From contig JAQFVV010012402.1 of NCBI GenBank assembly GCA_028023455.1, positions 16,674,935-16,738,934 on the forward strand: a stretch of DNA of 64,000 nt, given 5' to 3'. The notes beneath the pieces are model-generated. The model did not search any database. It was not told where the DNA came from and was given only the letters and a program-made list of their open reading frames with translations. The position numbers and the translations under genes are program-made. Every line of letters begins with the position of its first letter. Positions within the stretch are counted from its first letter, which is position 1. Positions 37,635 through 49,726 of this stretch are shown piece by piece. Source of the DNA: Epiperipatus broadwayi. Its lineage: Eukaryota; Onychophora; Udeonychophora; Euonychophora; Peripatidae.

Positions 37635-40096
37635 CCATATACATTTCTTTTACAACCTTCACTTTTAATGATCTTATACAATAATTTGTAATAATAACTG
37701 ATTTTTTCAAAAAATATGTTAATTTCTTTTGCATATGTTTATTTATCATTCCTTAAGCTATCATTAATTGATATAGGAAGAAAGGTTATAGAATCATATT
37801 CATATTACTAACATATGATGCTTAAAGTATAATTCACTATCTAAGATATCATTTGGAATAAATAGTTGTATTGTAGGAATGGAGGTAACTAACATTTATT
37901 TTTCAACAGCCATAATCTAGGGTAATCATTATTCCTTCAATGATATTACCACTGGAATCCTGGCTTTTCTCTTACACACTTACAGAATGGGGTGGTTAGC
38001 TGACTTAAAAAGATCCTCACAACTTTCCTAATAAAATATGGGTGTTCTTTAAATGTAACCCGTTTACACTCAATATTAGTTCTTGAGGATTTATACTCAA
38101 CTATCCTGGCATTTTCACTTATCCAATATTCATTCATTAGTTTAGAGCATCAGTACAGAGATTATATTTCCAATCCAAGTATATATTCACTTTGTCTCCC
38201 CAATATTTATTAAACTTTATCTATAAAAGATCATCAGTCAAAACAAATATCATCTATCAATATAACAAATGTTATATTATACTCTTAATGTTTTGCAATA
38301 TTTGAGATCAATTAACAATACAATGTAATATATATATATACTCTATCACAGACGTCACTTATAATATTACACTCATTTTATACAGTAATATGTTATCCTA
38401 AAAACAATTTTTCTTGATCCACAATTATTTATTATGTACCATTGGACTATATCCTAGTACAGTAAATTAACAATATAATATATATTACCTTCTTTACTAA
38501 TGAACATTTATCTTTATTTATATTAACATATATAAAATAATAAAATTACCAAAATCACCAATTACTGTTCCTCAGCTTTTTTTACACATCAATGAGTCAA
38601 TTTATATAAAATGTACAAAAAGTAATCATAACACAAACATTTAATTTTAATATCTTAAAATCTAAAATTATATTAGAAAGTTAAACAGATATTTAAAATC
38701 CTAATATACATATATATCACTTAATTAGTTTTCTTATTGTCATAAAAAAAAAAAAAAGAATATTCTATACACACACGAAAAAAATTTAGACTGAAAACTT
38801 TTTCGATCATTTTTTTTAACTCTTCCCAAACTCTGATAGCTAGGTGAGGAAGTTCAATTTCTTCTTCTGTTTCTACCCTCCCCCCAAACTTGCAATCATT
38901 GTTAAAAATATATATATAATATTTAAAGAAGTAAATATATTGTGTAGGTAGCTAAAAATCGCTATCCAACAACCTACCTAAGCAATCTGAAATAATGAAT
39001 TTTTTTTTTTTTTAATTGGCAGGTAGAAAGATAAAAAGATTTTGCTAGGGCACTTTTGGATAATGTTTTATATTTTTAATTTTTTTTTTTCTAAACAGTG
39101 GAATCACTTCTTACTAAGTAGTTATTAATGATGGGTAATTGACCGCAAAAAAAAATACCCATATATATATTAGTAATAAAATTTTATCACTAAAAAAATG
39201 TCAATCTTAATAATAAAAAAAGTTGTACATAATTGTATATATATATGATGATCGTTTGTGTTGTGTTACTTGATTTGACAATGGCTTAAATAAAAAAACA
39301 ATAATTACAACAGTAGAAAGTAAATCAATATTTCAAATGTGAGATAAGAATATTATAAATTTATTTTAGAACATGTTTTATTATTTTTTTAATGAATCAA
39401 TGTAAAGAAATATTTTAAAAGCTGAAACGCTGGTTTTCAAATAATAGAAATAGCGCCAAGATAAAAAGGAAACAATTAAAAAAATCGTCTGCTTCTTTTT
39501 GTTGGCAAAAGAGATCGGTCAAGCTAGTTAGATCAGAAGGATTATATTTTTATATTGTTCTACAAAATAGAGAATTTTTCTTAATTAATTCGACATTCGA
39601 ATAAAAAAATAAAAGAAATGGATGGAACATTAATCTGATTTAATTGATAGATAAGTGGAAATCATTATTAATTCAAATTTTAAAAAAAAAGAAAAGTAAC
39701 CTGATGTTTGTTTAAAAGGAACTGAAAAAAAAAGAAATTAAAACAGTTAAGTTTTATTCTGTCTATAAAAATATTTTATTACACTATAAATTTATGTAAA
39801 GTTGTATATATATAGTTCAAGCATGACATATTTTGGCTGAAGAGCGTAATTGTTATTGGGGAAGCATTATTCCTATCGACTATGACCATATAAAGTTATG
39901 ACTGTCTGATTGCCTAAGGAGTTGACATTTACACAGGATAAAAATCTATGGGATGAATAACACCTAACTACACACAGACTTCCCACTGAAATACTTCAGG
40001 ATGCTCTGTAAATCAAACTGGAGTTCTACCAACATCTATTTAACAAAATACATCAACCGTAAGGACTTTGTATAAAGGAAAATTGTAAATTATGTT
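37635..40096. other. AT-rich DNA without identifiable features
   Basis: The minus-strand 63-codon ORF at 37946-38137 has no recognisable motif. TA-dinucleotide tracts occur near 38330, 38905, 39160 and 39235. Nothing else. Confidence 0.45.
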
Positions 40097-40104
40097 TTAT
40101 TTTC

Positions 40105-40904
40105 GGTAAAGGTTTACTATAACGGTCTATCTATGTTTGCCCCCTATTGTTTAAAATTTAAACTAAATTGTTTGAGAATCTTACGTGTATGTTATTATAT
40201 TACAAATAAATTAAAATTTAATCAAATGTAAAAGATAATAAAAAAAAACCTTTTTAAAGAATTTGAATGTTGGATGAATTACACGACATTAATTAAAAGA
40301 ATTACTTTTAATTTCTTTGAAAGTTAAGAATTTAAACTGTCTACAACTTAATAATTTAAAATAACTACATTTATAGCACGTTTCCAAAAAAAAAAAAGAC
40401 ACCCTATGTGTTCAATGGCGCGTACAGTTTTATAGTTGGAAAAAATGTCTGATATAACGCATATTATTTCAGATGGCTGGGCTGCGTACAATAACATCAG
40501 CAGTCTCAACAGTGGTGTGTATATGCATTCGGTTGTCGTCCGTCAGGACAACTTCGTGCATCCCGAAGACCAAGACATACACACCCAGAATATTGAAAAC
40601 ATGTGGATGAGAGTAAAGCGTAAGCTGAAATTCCAATCTGGCACTAGCAGAACTTTGTTTTCATCGTACCTGCATGAATTTGCCCTCCGGAGTACATACA
40701 GCAATACCTCTTATTTTCCAACTTCCTAGTGTGTATAGGACATAATTATGTTTAAAAAGGTTTTTTTTTATTATCTTTTACATTTGATTAAATTTTAATT
40801 TATTTGTAATATAATAACATACACGTAAGATTCTCAAACAATTTAGTTTAAATTTTAAACACTAGAGGGCAAACATAAATAGACCATTATAGTAAACCTT
40901 TACC
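40105..40904 (+). mobile_element. Merlin DNA transposon, 800 bp, internally deleted
   Basis: The terminal inverted repeats are about 150 bp and nearly identical: GGTAAAGGTTTACTATAA at 40105 and its complement ending AGTAAACCTTTACC at 40904. They continue inward through CTTACGTGTATGTTATTATA and its complement. An exact 8-bp target duplication, TTATTTTC, lies at 40097-40104 and 40905-40912, as expected for Merlin (8-9 bp). The interior carries the C-terminal part of a Merlin/IS1016-type transposase. Near identity of the TIRs suggests recent mobility in trans. Confidence 0.93.
40436..40729 (+). pseudogene. C-terminal fragment of Merlin transposase
   Basis: 97 codons, open from an ATG that is not the native start. 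The fragment contains IISDGWAAYNNI, holding the second catalytic aspartate of the DDE domain. FVHPEDQDIHTQNIENMW follows, with the HTQ.IE..W motif that supplies the catalytic glutamate, and then RVKRKLK and SYLHEF. This is the hallmark order of the IS1595/IS1016-like transposase family to which eukaryotic Merlin belongs. The N-terminal half with the first aspartate is deleted, so no activity is expected. The frame itself is intact, consistent with a young deletion derivative. Confidence 0.92.
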
Positions 40905-40912
40905 TTATTTTC

Positions 40913-43865
40913 TGTTGTATCAATTTGTATTTTCATTTTTAATTTTTATCTCAGCTTATATTTGGAAAAAGCTTTTTCTAATTATATAGAGGGAACAATC
41001 CAATATAGGAAAACATCAAGAGAGTAAGGGGGGATGGGGATAGGTTGAAAAGTTTTTTTTTTTTTTATTAATAAAATTTAGATTTATTTTCTACTGACAG
41101 ATGTAAGATTGAAATATGCACAAACAATTAAGTGCTTCACTAGGCTATTTAACCGTAAAAGATTTTTTTTTTTTTTTTTTTTAAAAGCCACTGATATAAA
41201 ATATGTACCACATGACACGACTAATTATATATATGTGTTACTAATATTTCTTAAGATAAAGTGAAGAAATGACTAACATTTTTTTTCTTTTTTAAAAATA
41301 GTACTCTTTATATCATTATTTGCTATCATATACTGTGTTGTGTTATCATTATATTTTTTCACGATTATTACACCTGAGGTTGCAGTTAAACTTACTTAGG
41401 TTAGCAATCTCATTTTTAATTAATCTTTTTTTGTATTATTATCATAATAGACATAGAAACTGTAAATACATAGAGATATCCAAGTAATTTATGGGCATCA
41501 TTTTTTTTAAATATTTTTCTTTATTGAGATTTTTTTTTTGCTTTTCTAAATTGTTTAAGAATTTGTGTTTAAATATATCCTATTTTTGTTTGTAAATAAA
41601 TATTATGAAGTTGTGTTAATTGACAAGATCTCTGTAGTTTTGTTGATCCAGCATTTATATTCAATTAGCACTTACATTTTATAACCAATATTTTATATAT
41701 GCACACATCCACCTTATTGTTTAACAAGCATGGGAGAGAACATTAAATACAGGTTATGTTTTGTTTGATAGATAGGATGTATTGTTTGTCATTGATTGAT
41801 AGTTTGTATAAATACATACCTGTTAAGAGAGTCGAATGCGAATTCTTCCTGAATTCGAATATCTGAGGCAACGTTTTTGGAAAAGAGTGGTAAGATGTGA
41901 GATGAACTGATTTGGATTGCATGTAGATTTAGTGGATGATGCTTAGGCTAGTCTATTGAAGATGGATGTAATCATGAGTCAGGTATTTCATCATTTTATC
42001 TCTAGCATCCTACATGAAGACCCTAGGTCTGACTAGTTAGATGCGAGCTTGCTCTCTCTTGTATACGTGGATGGACTGGTTTGTTGCATTGGGCACTATC
42101 AACTTTGGGATATGGCAGATAAGTGCACCAGCACTTTTAGATTGGATGTAAGTGGGTTATATGTTATGGACGAACCAGCTGATTGTTAAAGTTGATTTGT
42201 GTGTTCAAATGTATTTGCAGGCCGGAACATCCGGATATATCACGCCTTACCGTTACAATATATACACAAATAGTGAATGTTTCTAAACTTCTTAGTGCTT
42301 TTAATTGTTTATCCTAAAATCCTTAATTGAATTCAGTGCACTTCACATCTTTCAAATATAATTATATTAAAGTACTTCTTTATATATTCAATATTATTTT
42401 ATAATCTGGTTATTCAATATAGGCAGATATAAAATAACTGGCTTCTTTAATAATACTTATTAAATTTTAGCTCTTTATCATTTCATCTTTTATATTCTTA
42501 TAAGTTATATTCATTTATAATATATTTGTTCTTGTTTTTAAACTTAGTTTATATTCTTCACATTGACATTATTTATCAAAATAAACACTTTTTCTTTTAA
42601 AAGATCATAATAATCTTTTAATTCATCTTAAGATATATATTTTTTTAAATGTAAGCAATATTTCTTTTTCACCTATCTTATTATATAAAAAATGTTCATT
42701 ACTTTTGCTAATTTATTTTACAGTTGGCAAAATACATATTGTTCATTAAAATATTGTTTTAATTTCCATTTAGTACACAAGTAATTCTTATTTAATATAA
42801 TATATAAATTTAAGTTCTATAGAATATTTTAAAATGTCTATAACTACTGTTCTTTTTAAATAAATAAAGATTCATTTGTAAATTATTTCTTAAAATTATT
42901 ATAAATGAAGAAATTATAAAATACAACCTTACATAAATACATTTGAAAACTAGTTGAACTTGCTGACTACTCAATTCTATTCTTCTGTTGAGAATAATGT
43001 TGTTCTTTCACTCTTTAAAAAGTAATCTATAGTTTGACTATAACCTGATAGTGAGTAGGATTAACTTTTTCCGGCAAAGAATGGATTTGTTTACTCTATA
43101 ATAAATTTATAATTACTTTTAATTATTTTCTATATTTATCCAGCTTGTTAAAGTTATTTTTTAAATTAATTTTAAAATAATATGCAGTAGAATTTTATAT
43201 ATTATGGAACTAAAAGTAACAGATTAATTAGCTCCTACTATTTCTTCAAATCACCCCTAATTTTGTCTGCTAATCCTTTTTATATTGTAGACAGTGTGAT
43301 TTCATTGGTCATCTAAATTTAATTAATTGAAAAGTTTTTGAAAAATTAACTTTGTCTACAATTTTTAATTATAATAAGGTATAATAAAATTAATAAAATA
43401 TTTTAATACTTAAATAATAAATATAATTATGCTCATATTAAATATAATTATAACCTTTAATATTCTTTTAAAAATATTTATTGAAGTTCAATAATTAATT
43501 AATAATTATACTGAAATATAAAATTATCACTATTTAAAAATTAGAAATTAATAATTTAATCCTCCTGTTGGAACAGAAAATATCATTTCCAATCAGGAAG
43601 TGTAATCAATTTATTTATTTTAAATAATATTCTGCATGTAGACCTAAACACACACATTTTTAAAGAATCAGTGTAATAAAATTAAACGGGTTTTGCTATT
43701 ATAATTATTATCTTTAATAAGAAGTGAAAATTTTAATAAATATAATTTATGTGCCATTACTACTATTGAATAAACTCATAACTAAAATAAATATAAAATT
43801 TAAAACATAAATGACTATTACAAAAAGTGTATGTTAGTTAAATTAACAGAACCTTATTCTTATAC
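40913..43865. other. AT-rich DNA with one GC-richer island (41.82-42.26 kb)
   Basis: The island at about 41821-42256 starts TGTTAAGAGAG and ends CCTTACCGTTACA. These TGTTA/GTTACA-like ends hint at a small LTR, but no second copy or duplication is visible. It shares a 16-of-17 match (GCACTATCAACTTTGGG) with the inner end of the 2.6-kb LTRs on their minus strand. The remainder is plain AT-rich sequence. Confidence 0.35.
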
Positions 43866-44070
43866 TATAAGTAAATTCGAACTCAGACTTTCACATGACC
43901 CACTATTCTCAGTGCCATCTCATACTGCTAACCCACCTGATCACACACATGTTGAAAAAATAAATAATCACCAATATATGTACTTCATGCTAAACCAGCA
44001 ATCATCAGTTGGTCCAGATTATCACCTCTACACATATATGCAATAAGTACTCAGAAATATATTAAGATAG
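43866..44070 (-). repeat. SINE-like repeat, copy 1
   Basis: Shares AATAATCACCAATATATGTA, TTGGTCCAGATTATCA and ATATATTAAGATAG with copies at 50.4, 51.0 and the split copy at 51.57/60.98 kb. On the minus strand CTGAGTTCGAATTTAC resembles a polymerase III B box (GTTCGAATC). A 71-codon ORF over it is not conserved. Confidence 0.75.
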
Positions 44071-45083
44071 CCAATGTTCATATAGTATAGTATGTTTGAT
44101 ATAGTGTAGTAATAGAATGCAGTATTTTGAAATATGGATTCATAGAATTGATTTCGTTGCTGTCTTGAATTTGTTTTAATACTTATATAATCTTATTTCT
44201 TTAATACTAATATTATTTTCTTTGTTTTATTAATCTGCTTTTTCTTGAATTTGGATTATCATGATGTTTGTTGCCTAATTAAAAACTCTCAATTGATCCA
44301 TAATATTATCCAAATATATGACAACAGTTCAAATCCAAGAAAAATAAAATTTGTAAAAAACAATTTTTTAAAAAAGTTATTATTGCAAACATTTCTTCTC
44401 TTAAATGTAATATAAAACCTTAAAACTAGTCATTATTTATCACATTGAAAATTTTCTGGGATTTATTTTGTGAGCATCAAAGTCAGGAGAGTTAATATTT
44501 AAAAAGATAAAAAATGTAAATAATTATTTAATGTTATACTGTTTGTGTTTTTGTTAAACAAAATTCATTTTGTTTTAATTTAAATATTTTATTTTATGGG
44601 AACTGGTGCATTAGAATTTAACTTGCACAAGGCATGTCTTAACCTCACAATGGCTCTGGCATAATCTTTTACAAAGTTCTGAATTGTTGAAACACTAGTA
44701 TTTTTTAAAAATAATGAGTATTCTTTTCATTATAAGCATTACCTTCTTCATGGCATTAAATGTCAGAGATTGTAATAATTTTCTTTCATTTATTTAAAAA
44801 TATTTGAATTTCATTGTTTCAGAAAATTACAGTTTATTCCTTATCCAAATTTAATTTTCCTTCATGAAACATAAATAACTATTCACCTTTCATCAGTTAT
44901 GAATAAGTTCATTTTTAGCAGAATTTTAAGTTGAAATTACATCACTAAATTGCATTTTCTCCATTACTAAAATATTTTTTCTTCTTTAACTGACAGTTTT
45001 TTAGATCATTATCACATTTATCAAAAGCAAGATCTGAATTATCTACCACATGATTTAAAAGTTATGCTTACACAAGCTGTTTA
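44071..45083. other. AT-rich DNA without identifiable features
   Basis: No coding content and no repeats recognised. Confidence 0.5.
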
Positions 45084-45188
45084 ACACAAAGGCAAAACTC
45101 TCCATACAGTAGTGCCACTCTGTGCATCCATTGATTACTCTGGCTTGCACTGAGTAGTGCTATTATATGGAGAGTTTTGCCTTTGTGT
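45084..45188. mobile_element. Small foldback related to foldback C
   Basis: The terminal inverted repeats are ACACAAAGGCAAAACTCTCC and its exact complement, GGAGAGTTTTGCCTTTGTGT. Inside lie further imperfectly paired blocks. GCAAAACTCTCCATACAGT and CCATTGATTACTCT are shared with the foldback at 24.86-25.14 kb, so both belong to one dispersed inverted-repeat family. No obvious target duplication. Confidence 0.88.
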
Positions 45189-45501
45189 CGGATTTAAAAT
45201 ATTATAAATAATTTGAAAAATAAATTAGTACATTTATAAACAATTAGTTTAATTTATTCTTTTGCAATTAGAGTAGATATATTGACTGAACAAAAAGTAT
45301 AGACATATTTCCAAATTTTTACAGGCAATATTTTTCTCCTTTATAGACAGGTTATAAATTCATTGTCACAAATTGTCACAAGCTCAATAAAAAGAGAGAA
45401 AAACTTCATAACTATTTTAATAGTTTTGTTTGGTTGCACTGTAATATATTTTTCAGTAAAATAAATTTTGTAGACTATAGTTATAAGATGACAGATGAAT
45501 A
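45189..45501. other. AT-rich DNA without identifiable features
   Basis: Possibly further decayed upstream part of the non-LTR element that follows; not recognisable. Confidence 0.4.
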
Positions 45502-45985
45502 GATTTAGATACTTGGGCAGCTGATTGAGTGAGGTTGGTAAGTATTGAAGAAGTTAAAACAAAGATAACATAGGCAAAAAGGCATTTATTAAGAGAAATT
45601 ATTGTATACAACTTTGTATCGTGAATTAAGCAAAAGAATAAGTAAGTATGTGTAGAGTGTATTAGTATGGTTATAAAATGTAAACAATGAGTGAAAGTAT
45701 TAAATACAGCTATGTACATGGAAAAAGTTGGATGTGTAAAATAACAAGTGATGAAAGTTTTAAAAAAAGTGAATGATAGATTGATTTAGGAAATTAGAGA
45801 TAGAAAGAAATGCTGGGTTGGACATATATTAAGAAAGAAATAGTTTGATGAAAGTTGTTTTGGGAAAGTGGGAAGAAAAGATGAGATTGGTCTCATTGGA
45901 TGATATGAGATATAGAAATGAATATTTGGATAATCAACAGAACAGAATGAAAAAATGGATGACTTGGATATCTGATTGCTCTCTG
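45502..45985 (+). pseudogene. Non-LTR retrotransposon reverse-transcriptase C-terminal remnant
   Basis: Across frame shifts the plus strand gives RYLGS, then KAFIKRN, then a block matching the post-RT pattern of many non-LTR elements (family FKYLGS...I..AK.AF...LL....S...R...VK..V.SVLLYG.E.WT). A further block reads KITSDESF (family VTN.EVL). It ends with WVGHILRK (family RLRW.GH.LR) at about 45815, followed by a KVGRK-like stretch. These are the conserved C-terminal motifs downstream of the RT palm. Stops occur throughout; endonuclease and RT core are absent, consistent with 5' truncation plus decay. The clade is undetermined. Confidence 0.78.
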
Positions 45986-48038
45986 GACCTATCCATAAAA
46001 CAAATCACTACTGAAGATAATGCATTTGAAATAAAAACACATTTGTATTAACTGGAGTTGTTAATAATTTCCTTCAGGTTTGATTTAGTCCTAAGTCCTG
46101 TTGGAATTGGCTATACAGGTTCATATTAACTGCTAACAAATATCTATAGTAGTTACAGCCTGACTTTGAAGACAATACTAAATAAATATTTTCAACATAT
46201 ACATTGTAAGGTGTTTATTTTAATAGATTAACATAGTTATAATATAATTCAGTAATACAGGGTTCAGGCTATTTGCACATACAAGTTTACCATGCATTAA
46301 AGACAGGTTAATTAACTCTAGCTACATTTATATAGGTTAAGCATTATAGTTTTGCTAAAGGCTTACAGAAATAATAAAAGGTTGTGATGATCTATACAAA
46401 GTCTTATGATCAATTTATTACCTGCAGAGTAATCTTTCTAGAACAGCGACTCCATTCTCTTGGCTGGGTGTTATCCTCGATTCTACTCTAGTAGGCCTTA
46501 TGTTCTCACATTCTCTAGAGTGCACCTGAATTGGGAGTGGTTAATGGCTTTTATCCATTAATACTTATGTCTCACTTATCTTTATTAGTACTAATAAATG
46601 TATAATTGTATTTTACTTATTTTAAATGCTATGTATATTAATGGCACATTACATTATTCTACTGAACATTTTAATGGCCCTCCAAACCATTAGCACATTC
46701 TATACTAATTATAGAATCATCTTTTAGTATATTCTTTATTAATCCTTCTTAATATGATGCTGCTGCTCTCCATTCAAGATGAGAATCATTTGTGTTATTT
46801 ATATCATCTTATGAAATGGCAAATACTGCACTGCAATGATGTATATGTAATTAACTAACAATTTAAACATATATGCATTTAAATAAAAATCAGTTTTTAG
46901 CATATCATTCATTACACTGCTTTCATATAAATGTAGATAATTTTACTCATGTTAGAATAATTTGACTCTGTTAAAATTTCATTTTAAAGAATATGTAGAG
47001 CTATAAATAACCAAACATGCATCAAATTTGTATTACAACTATTAACCATTATAAAAGTTTCATACAAAAACTTGAAACACCTATAAATTTCTACATGAAT
47101 ACTGAATGTTGCCTTAACATGTCAGCAATGTGCCTGCATTGTATGCAATTTGTGCTGGTGATACATTAAATGGTTAACACTACGGAGAAGTTTTTTGTAC
47201 AATTTTACTTGAGATTGATTAAATATATTCTTCAAAGCCACTAAAGAATTATTATCTCATAAGGACTCAAAATGTGGAATGTCCTTAGCTTATGAGGAAT
47301 TTGGATTAGTATTGTATTTAAGAATAGGGATTGTAAATAAATTCAAGCTGTAAACGCAAATAAATATATTGAGGACACATATATCAAAGGATCAACATAG
47401 TAAAAAAAATTTTAGTCTCCAGTTAGTCTAATGAGATGATTGCCAGTAAAATACATATATGAGAATAATCTGGATCTTTTTCGAAGGTTAGTTGCCATAC
47501 AAATTTGATCTCTATTTAGTTACATATATTTTTACAGTGCAACCATTAATTGTTATCTATATTCCTTGTTGTTCAATGTTTATAATTTCACAAGGTGTTC
47601 TGATATGCATCGAATTGTCACCATCTGTGTGATAAAAGTTGATTTTTACTTGGCTATATATTTCTGATTATTACACATATGTAAAAATGGTCCTTACTAT
47701 GGAAGAAAATTACTACTGTATTATGTTAAGATAGAAAAGTTAAGACAAAATCAATGTAGACAAATACAAAACGGTGAGGGTTAACAAAATTAGTTTTTAA
47801 AAAAATCAATTTATTAAATACATTTTAAAACTGCTAAAAAATTACTGTCTTATAGAAATCCTCATCTTGGATGAAATTTATATTTGGTGTAACATTAAAA
47901 AGGTTATTGCAAATATAAATGAGCTTTAAATTTGAACAGGTTACATTTAGAAAATGTATAAATATCATGTGATCAACATGAGATCAGGTGCTTCAAGTAT
48001 CTTGCTGAAACAACAAGAAAAGTTGCTTTTATATATAT
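45986..48038. other. AT-rich DNA with a small GC-richer patch (46.4-46.56 kb)
   Basis: The patch at about 46430-46560 resembles an LTR fragment in composition (TGTAAGGTG at 46206 could be a start), but no partner copy exists here. The rest has no features. Confidence 0.4.
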
Positions 48039-48131
48039 ATGTCCACAGATGGCGTTTCTACCAAAAACACCGATCAAGCGTATATTCTGTTTACATAAAC
48101 GTCAGAGTAGCATTCACTATCTCTAACTATA

Positions 48132-48189
48132 ATTCCACTTTCAGATCATGATTTCAAGCTATTTGCTATCGTCAGTGAAAGACAGGAAT
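48132..48189 (-). ncRNA. Type I hammerhead ribozyme, minus-strand copy
   Basis: Reverse complement of the plus-strand ribozymes with the same core and stems: CTGACGA core, GAAA, ATC cleavage triplet, CTTTCA/TGAAAG stem I and outer ATTCC/GGAAT. It lies in the inverted left part of the array. Confidence 0.83.
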
Positions 48190-48856
48190 AAAGAAACTAG
48201 ATCTAAACACAAACTCTGAGCGTTTATGAAACAATTTCTATTCAGCTTGCAAGCGTGAATTTTTTAGACACGTAATGTCTTCAAACTCAGCATAGCAAAC
48301 CAGATAGCTATATGGGTCTGATCTCAGTTCAGCATCACCACATAGTAGAAGCCTCTGCAATCTATATCATTGCAAGAAAGACCTCAAAGGTACATTTATG
48401 ATAAACAAAAATGCAAGTTAAAAAACTTGCTAACGCTTGTATTTATGTCCACAGATGGCGTTTCTACCAAAAACACCGATCAAGCGTATATTCTGTTTAC
48501 ATAAACGTCAGAGTAGCATTCACTATCTCTAACTCTGACGTTTATGTAAACAGAATATATGCTTGATCGGTGTTTTTGGTAGAAACGCCATCTGTGGACA
48601 TAAATACAAGCGTTAGCAAGTTTTTTAACTTGCATTTTTGTTTATCATAAATGTACCTTTGAGGTCTTTCTTGCAATGATATAGATTGCAGAGGCTTCTA
48701 CTATGTGGTGATGCTGAACTGAGATCAGACCCATATAGTTATCTGGTTTGCTATGCTGAGTTTGAAGACATTACGTGTCTAAAAAATTCACGCTTGCAAG
48801 CTGAATAGAAATTGTTTCATAAACGCTCAGAGTTTGTGTTTAGGTCTAGTTTCTTT

Positions 48857-48914
48857 ATTCCTGTCTTTCACTGACGATAGCAAATAGCTTGAAATCATGA
48901 TCTGAAAGTGGAAT
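48857..48914 (+). ncRNA. Type I hammerhead ribozyme, copy 2
   Basis: Order on the plus strand: outer stem I ATTCC (48857-48861), loop TGT, inner stem I CTTTCA (48865-48870), core CTGACGA (48871-48877). Stem-loop II follows as TAGC-AAATA-GCTT (48878-48890), then GAAA (48891-48894) and a 3-bp stem III, ATC-AT-GAT. The cleavage triplet is ATC, with the cut expected after 48902; then TGAAAG, a single T and GGAAT. All invariant core positions are present, including A15.1-U16.1 and C17. The one flaw is a U-U at the base of stem II, normally G-C. Loop AAATA facing a stem I internal loop matches the tertiary contact of natural hammerheads. Confidence 0.87.
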
Positions 48915-49262
48915 TATAGTTAGAGATAGTGAATGCTACTCTGACGTTTATGTAAACAGAATATACGCTTGATCGGTGTTTTTGGTAGAAACGCCATCTG
49001 TGGACATAAATACAAGCGTTAGCAAGTTTTTTAACTTGCATTTTTGTTTATCATAAATGTACCTTTGAGGTCTTTCTTGCAATGATATAGATTGCAGAGG
49101 CTTCTACTATGTGGTGATGCTGAACTGAGATCAGACCCATATAGCTATCTGGTTTGCTATGCTGAGTTTGAAGACATTACGTGTCTAAAAAATTCATGCT
49201 TGCAAGCTGAATAGAAATTGTTTCATAAACGCTCAGAGTTTGTGTTTAGATCTAGTTTCTTT

Positions 49263-49319
49263 ATTCCTGTCTTTCACTGACGATAGCAAATAGCTTGAAA
49301 TCATGATCTGAAAGTGGAC
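49263..49319 (+). ncRNA. Type I hammerhead ribozyme, copy 3
   Basis: Core, stems II and III and inner stem I are identical to the copy at 48857; cleavage expected after 49308. The outer stem I 3' strand is GGACT instead of GGAAT, leaving 4 of 5 pairs. Confidence 0.85.
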
Positions 49320-49668
49320 TTATAGTTAGAGATAGTGAATGCTACTCTGACGTTTATGTAAACAGAATATACGCTTGATCGGTGTTTTTGGTAGAAACGC
49401 CATCTGTGGACATAAATACAAGCGTTAGCAAGTTTTTTAACTTGCATTTTTGTTTATCATAAATGTACCTTTGAGGTCTTTCTTGCAATGATATAGATTG
49501 CAGAGGCTTCTACTATGTGGTGATGCTGAACTGAGATCAGACCCATATAGCTATCTGGTTTGCTATGCTGAGTTTGAAGACATTACGTGTCTAAAAAATT
49601 CACGCTTGCAAGCTGAATAGAAATTGTTTCATAAACGCTCAGAGTTTGTGTTTAGATCTAGTTTCTTT

Positions 49669-49726
49669 ATTCCTGTCTTTCACTGACGATAGCAAATAGC
49701 TTGAAATCATGATCTGAAAGTGGAAT
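49669..49726 (+). ncRNA. Type I hammerhead ribozyme, copy 4
   Basis: Same sequence as the copy at 48857, with the outer stem intact (ATTCC 49669-49673; GGAAT 49722-49726) and cleavage expected after 49714. Copies 3 and 4 bracket one 406-nt unit-length RNA, 49309-49714. Confidence 0.87.
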
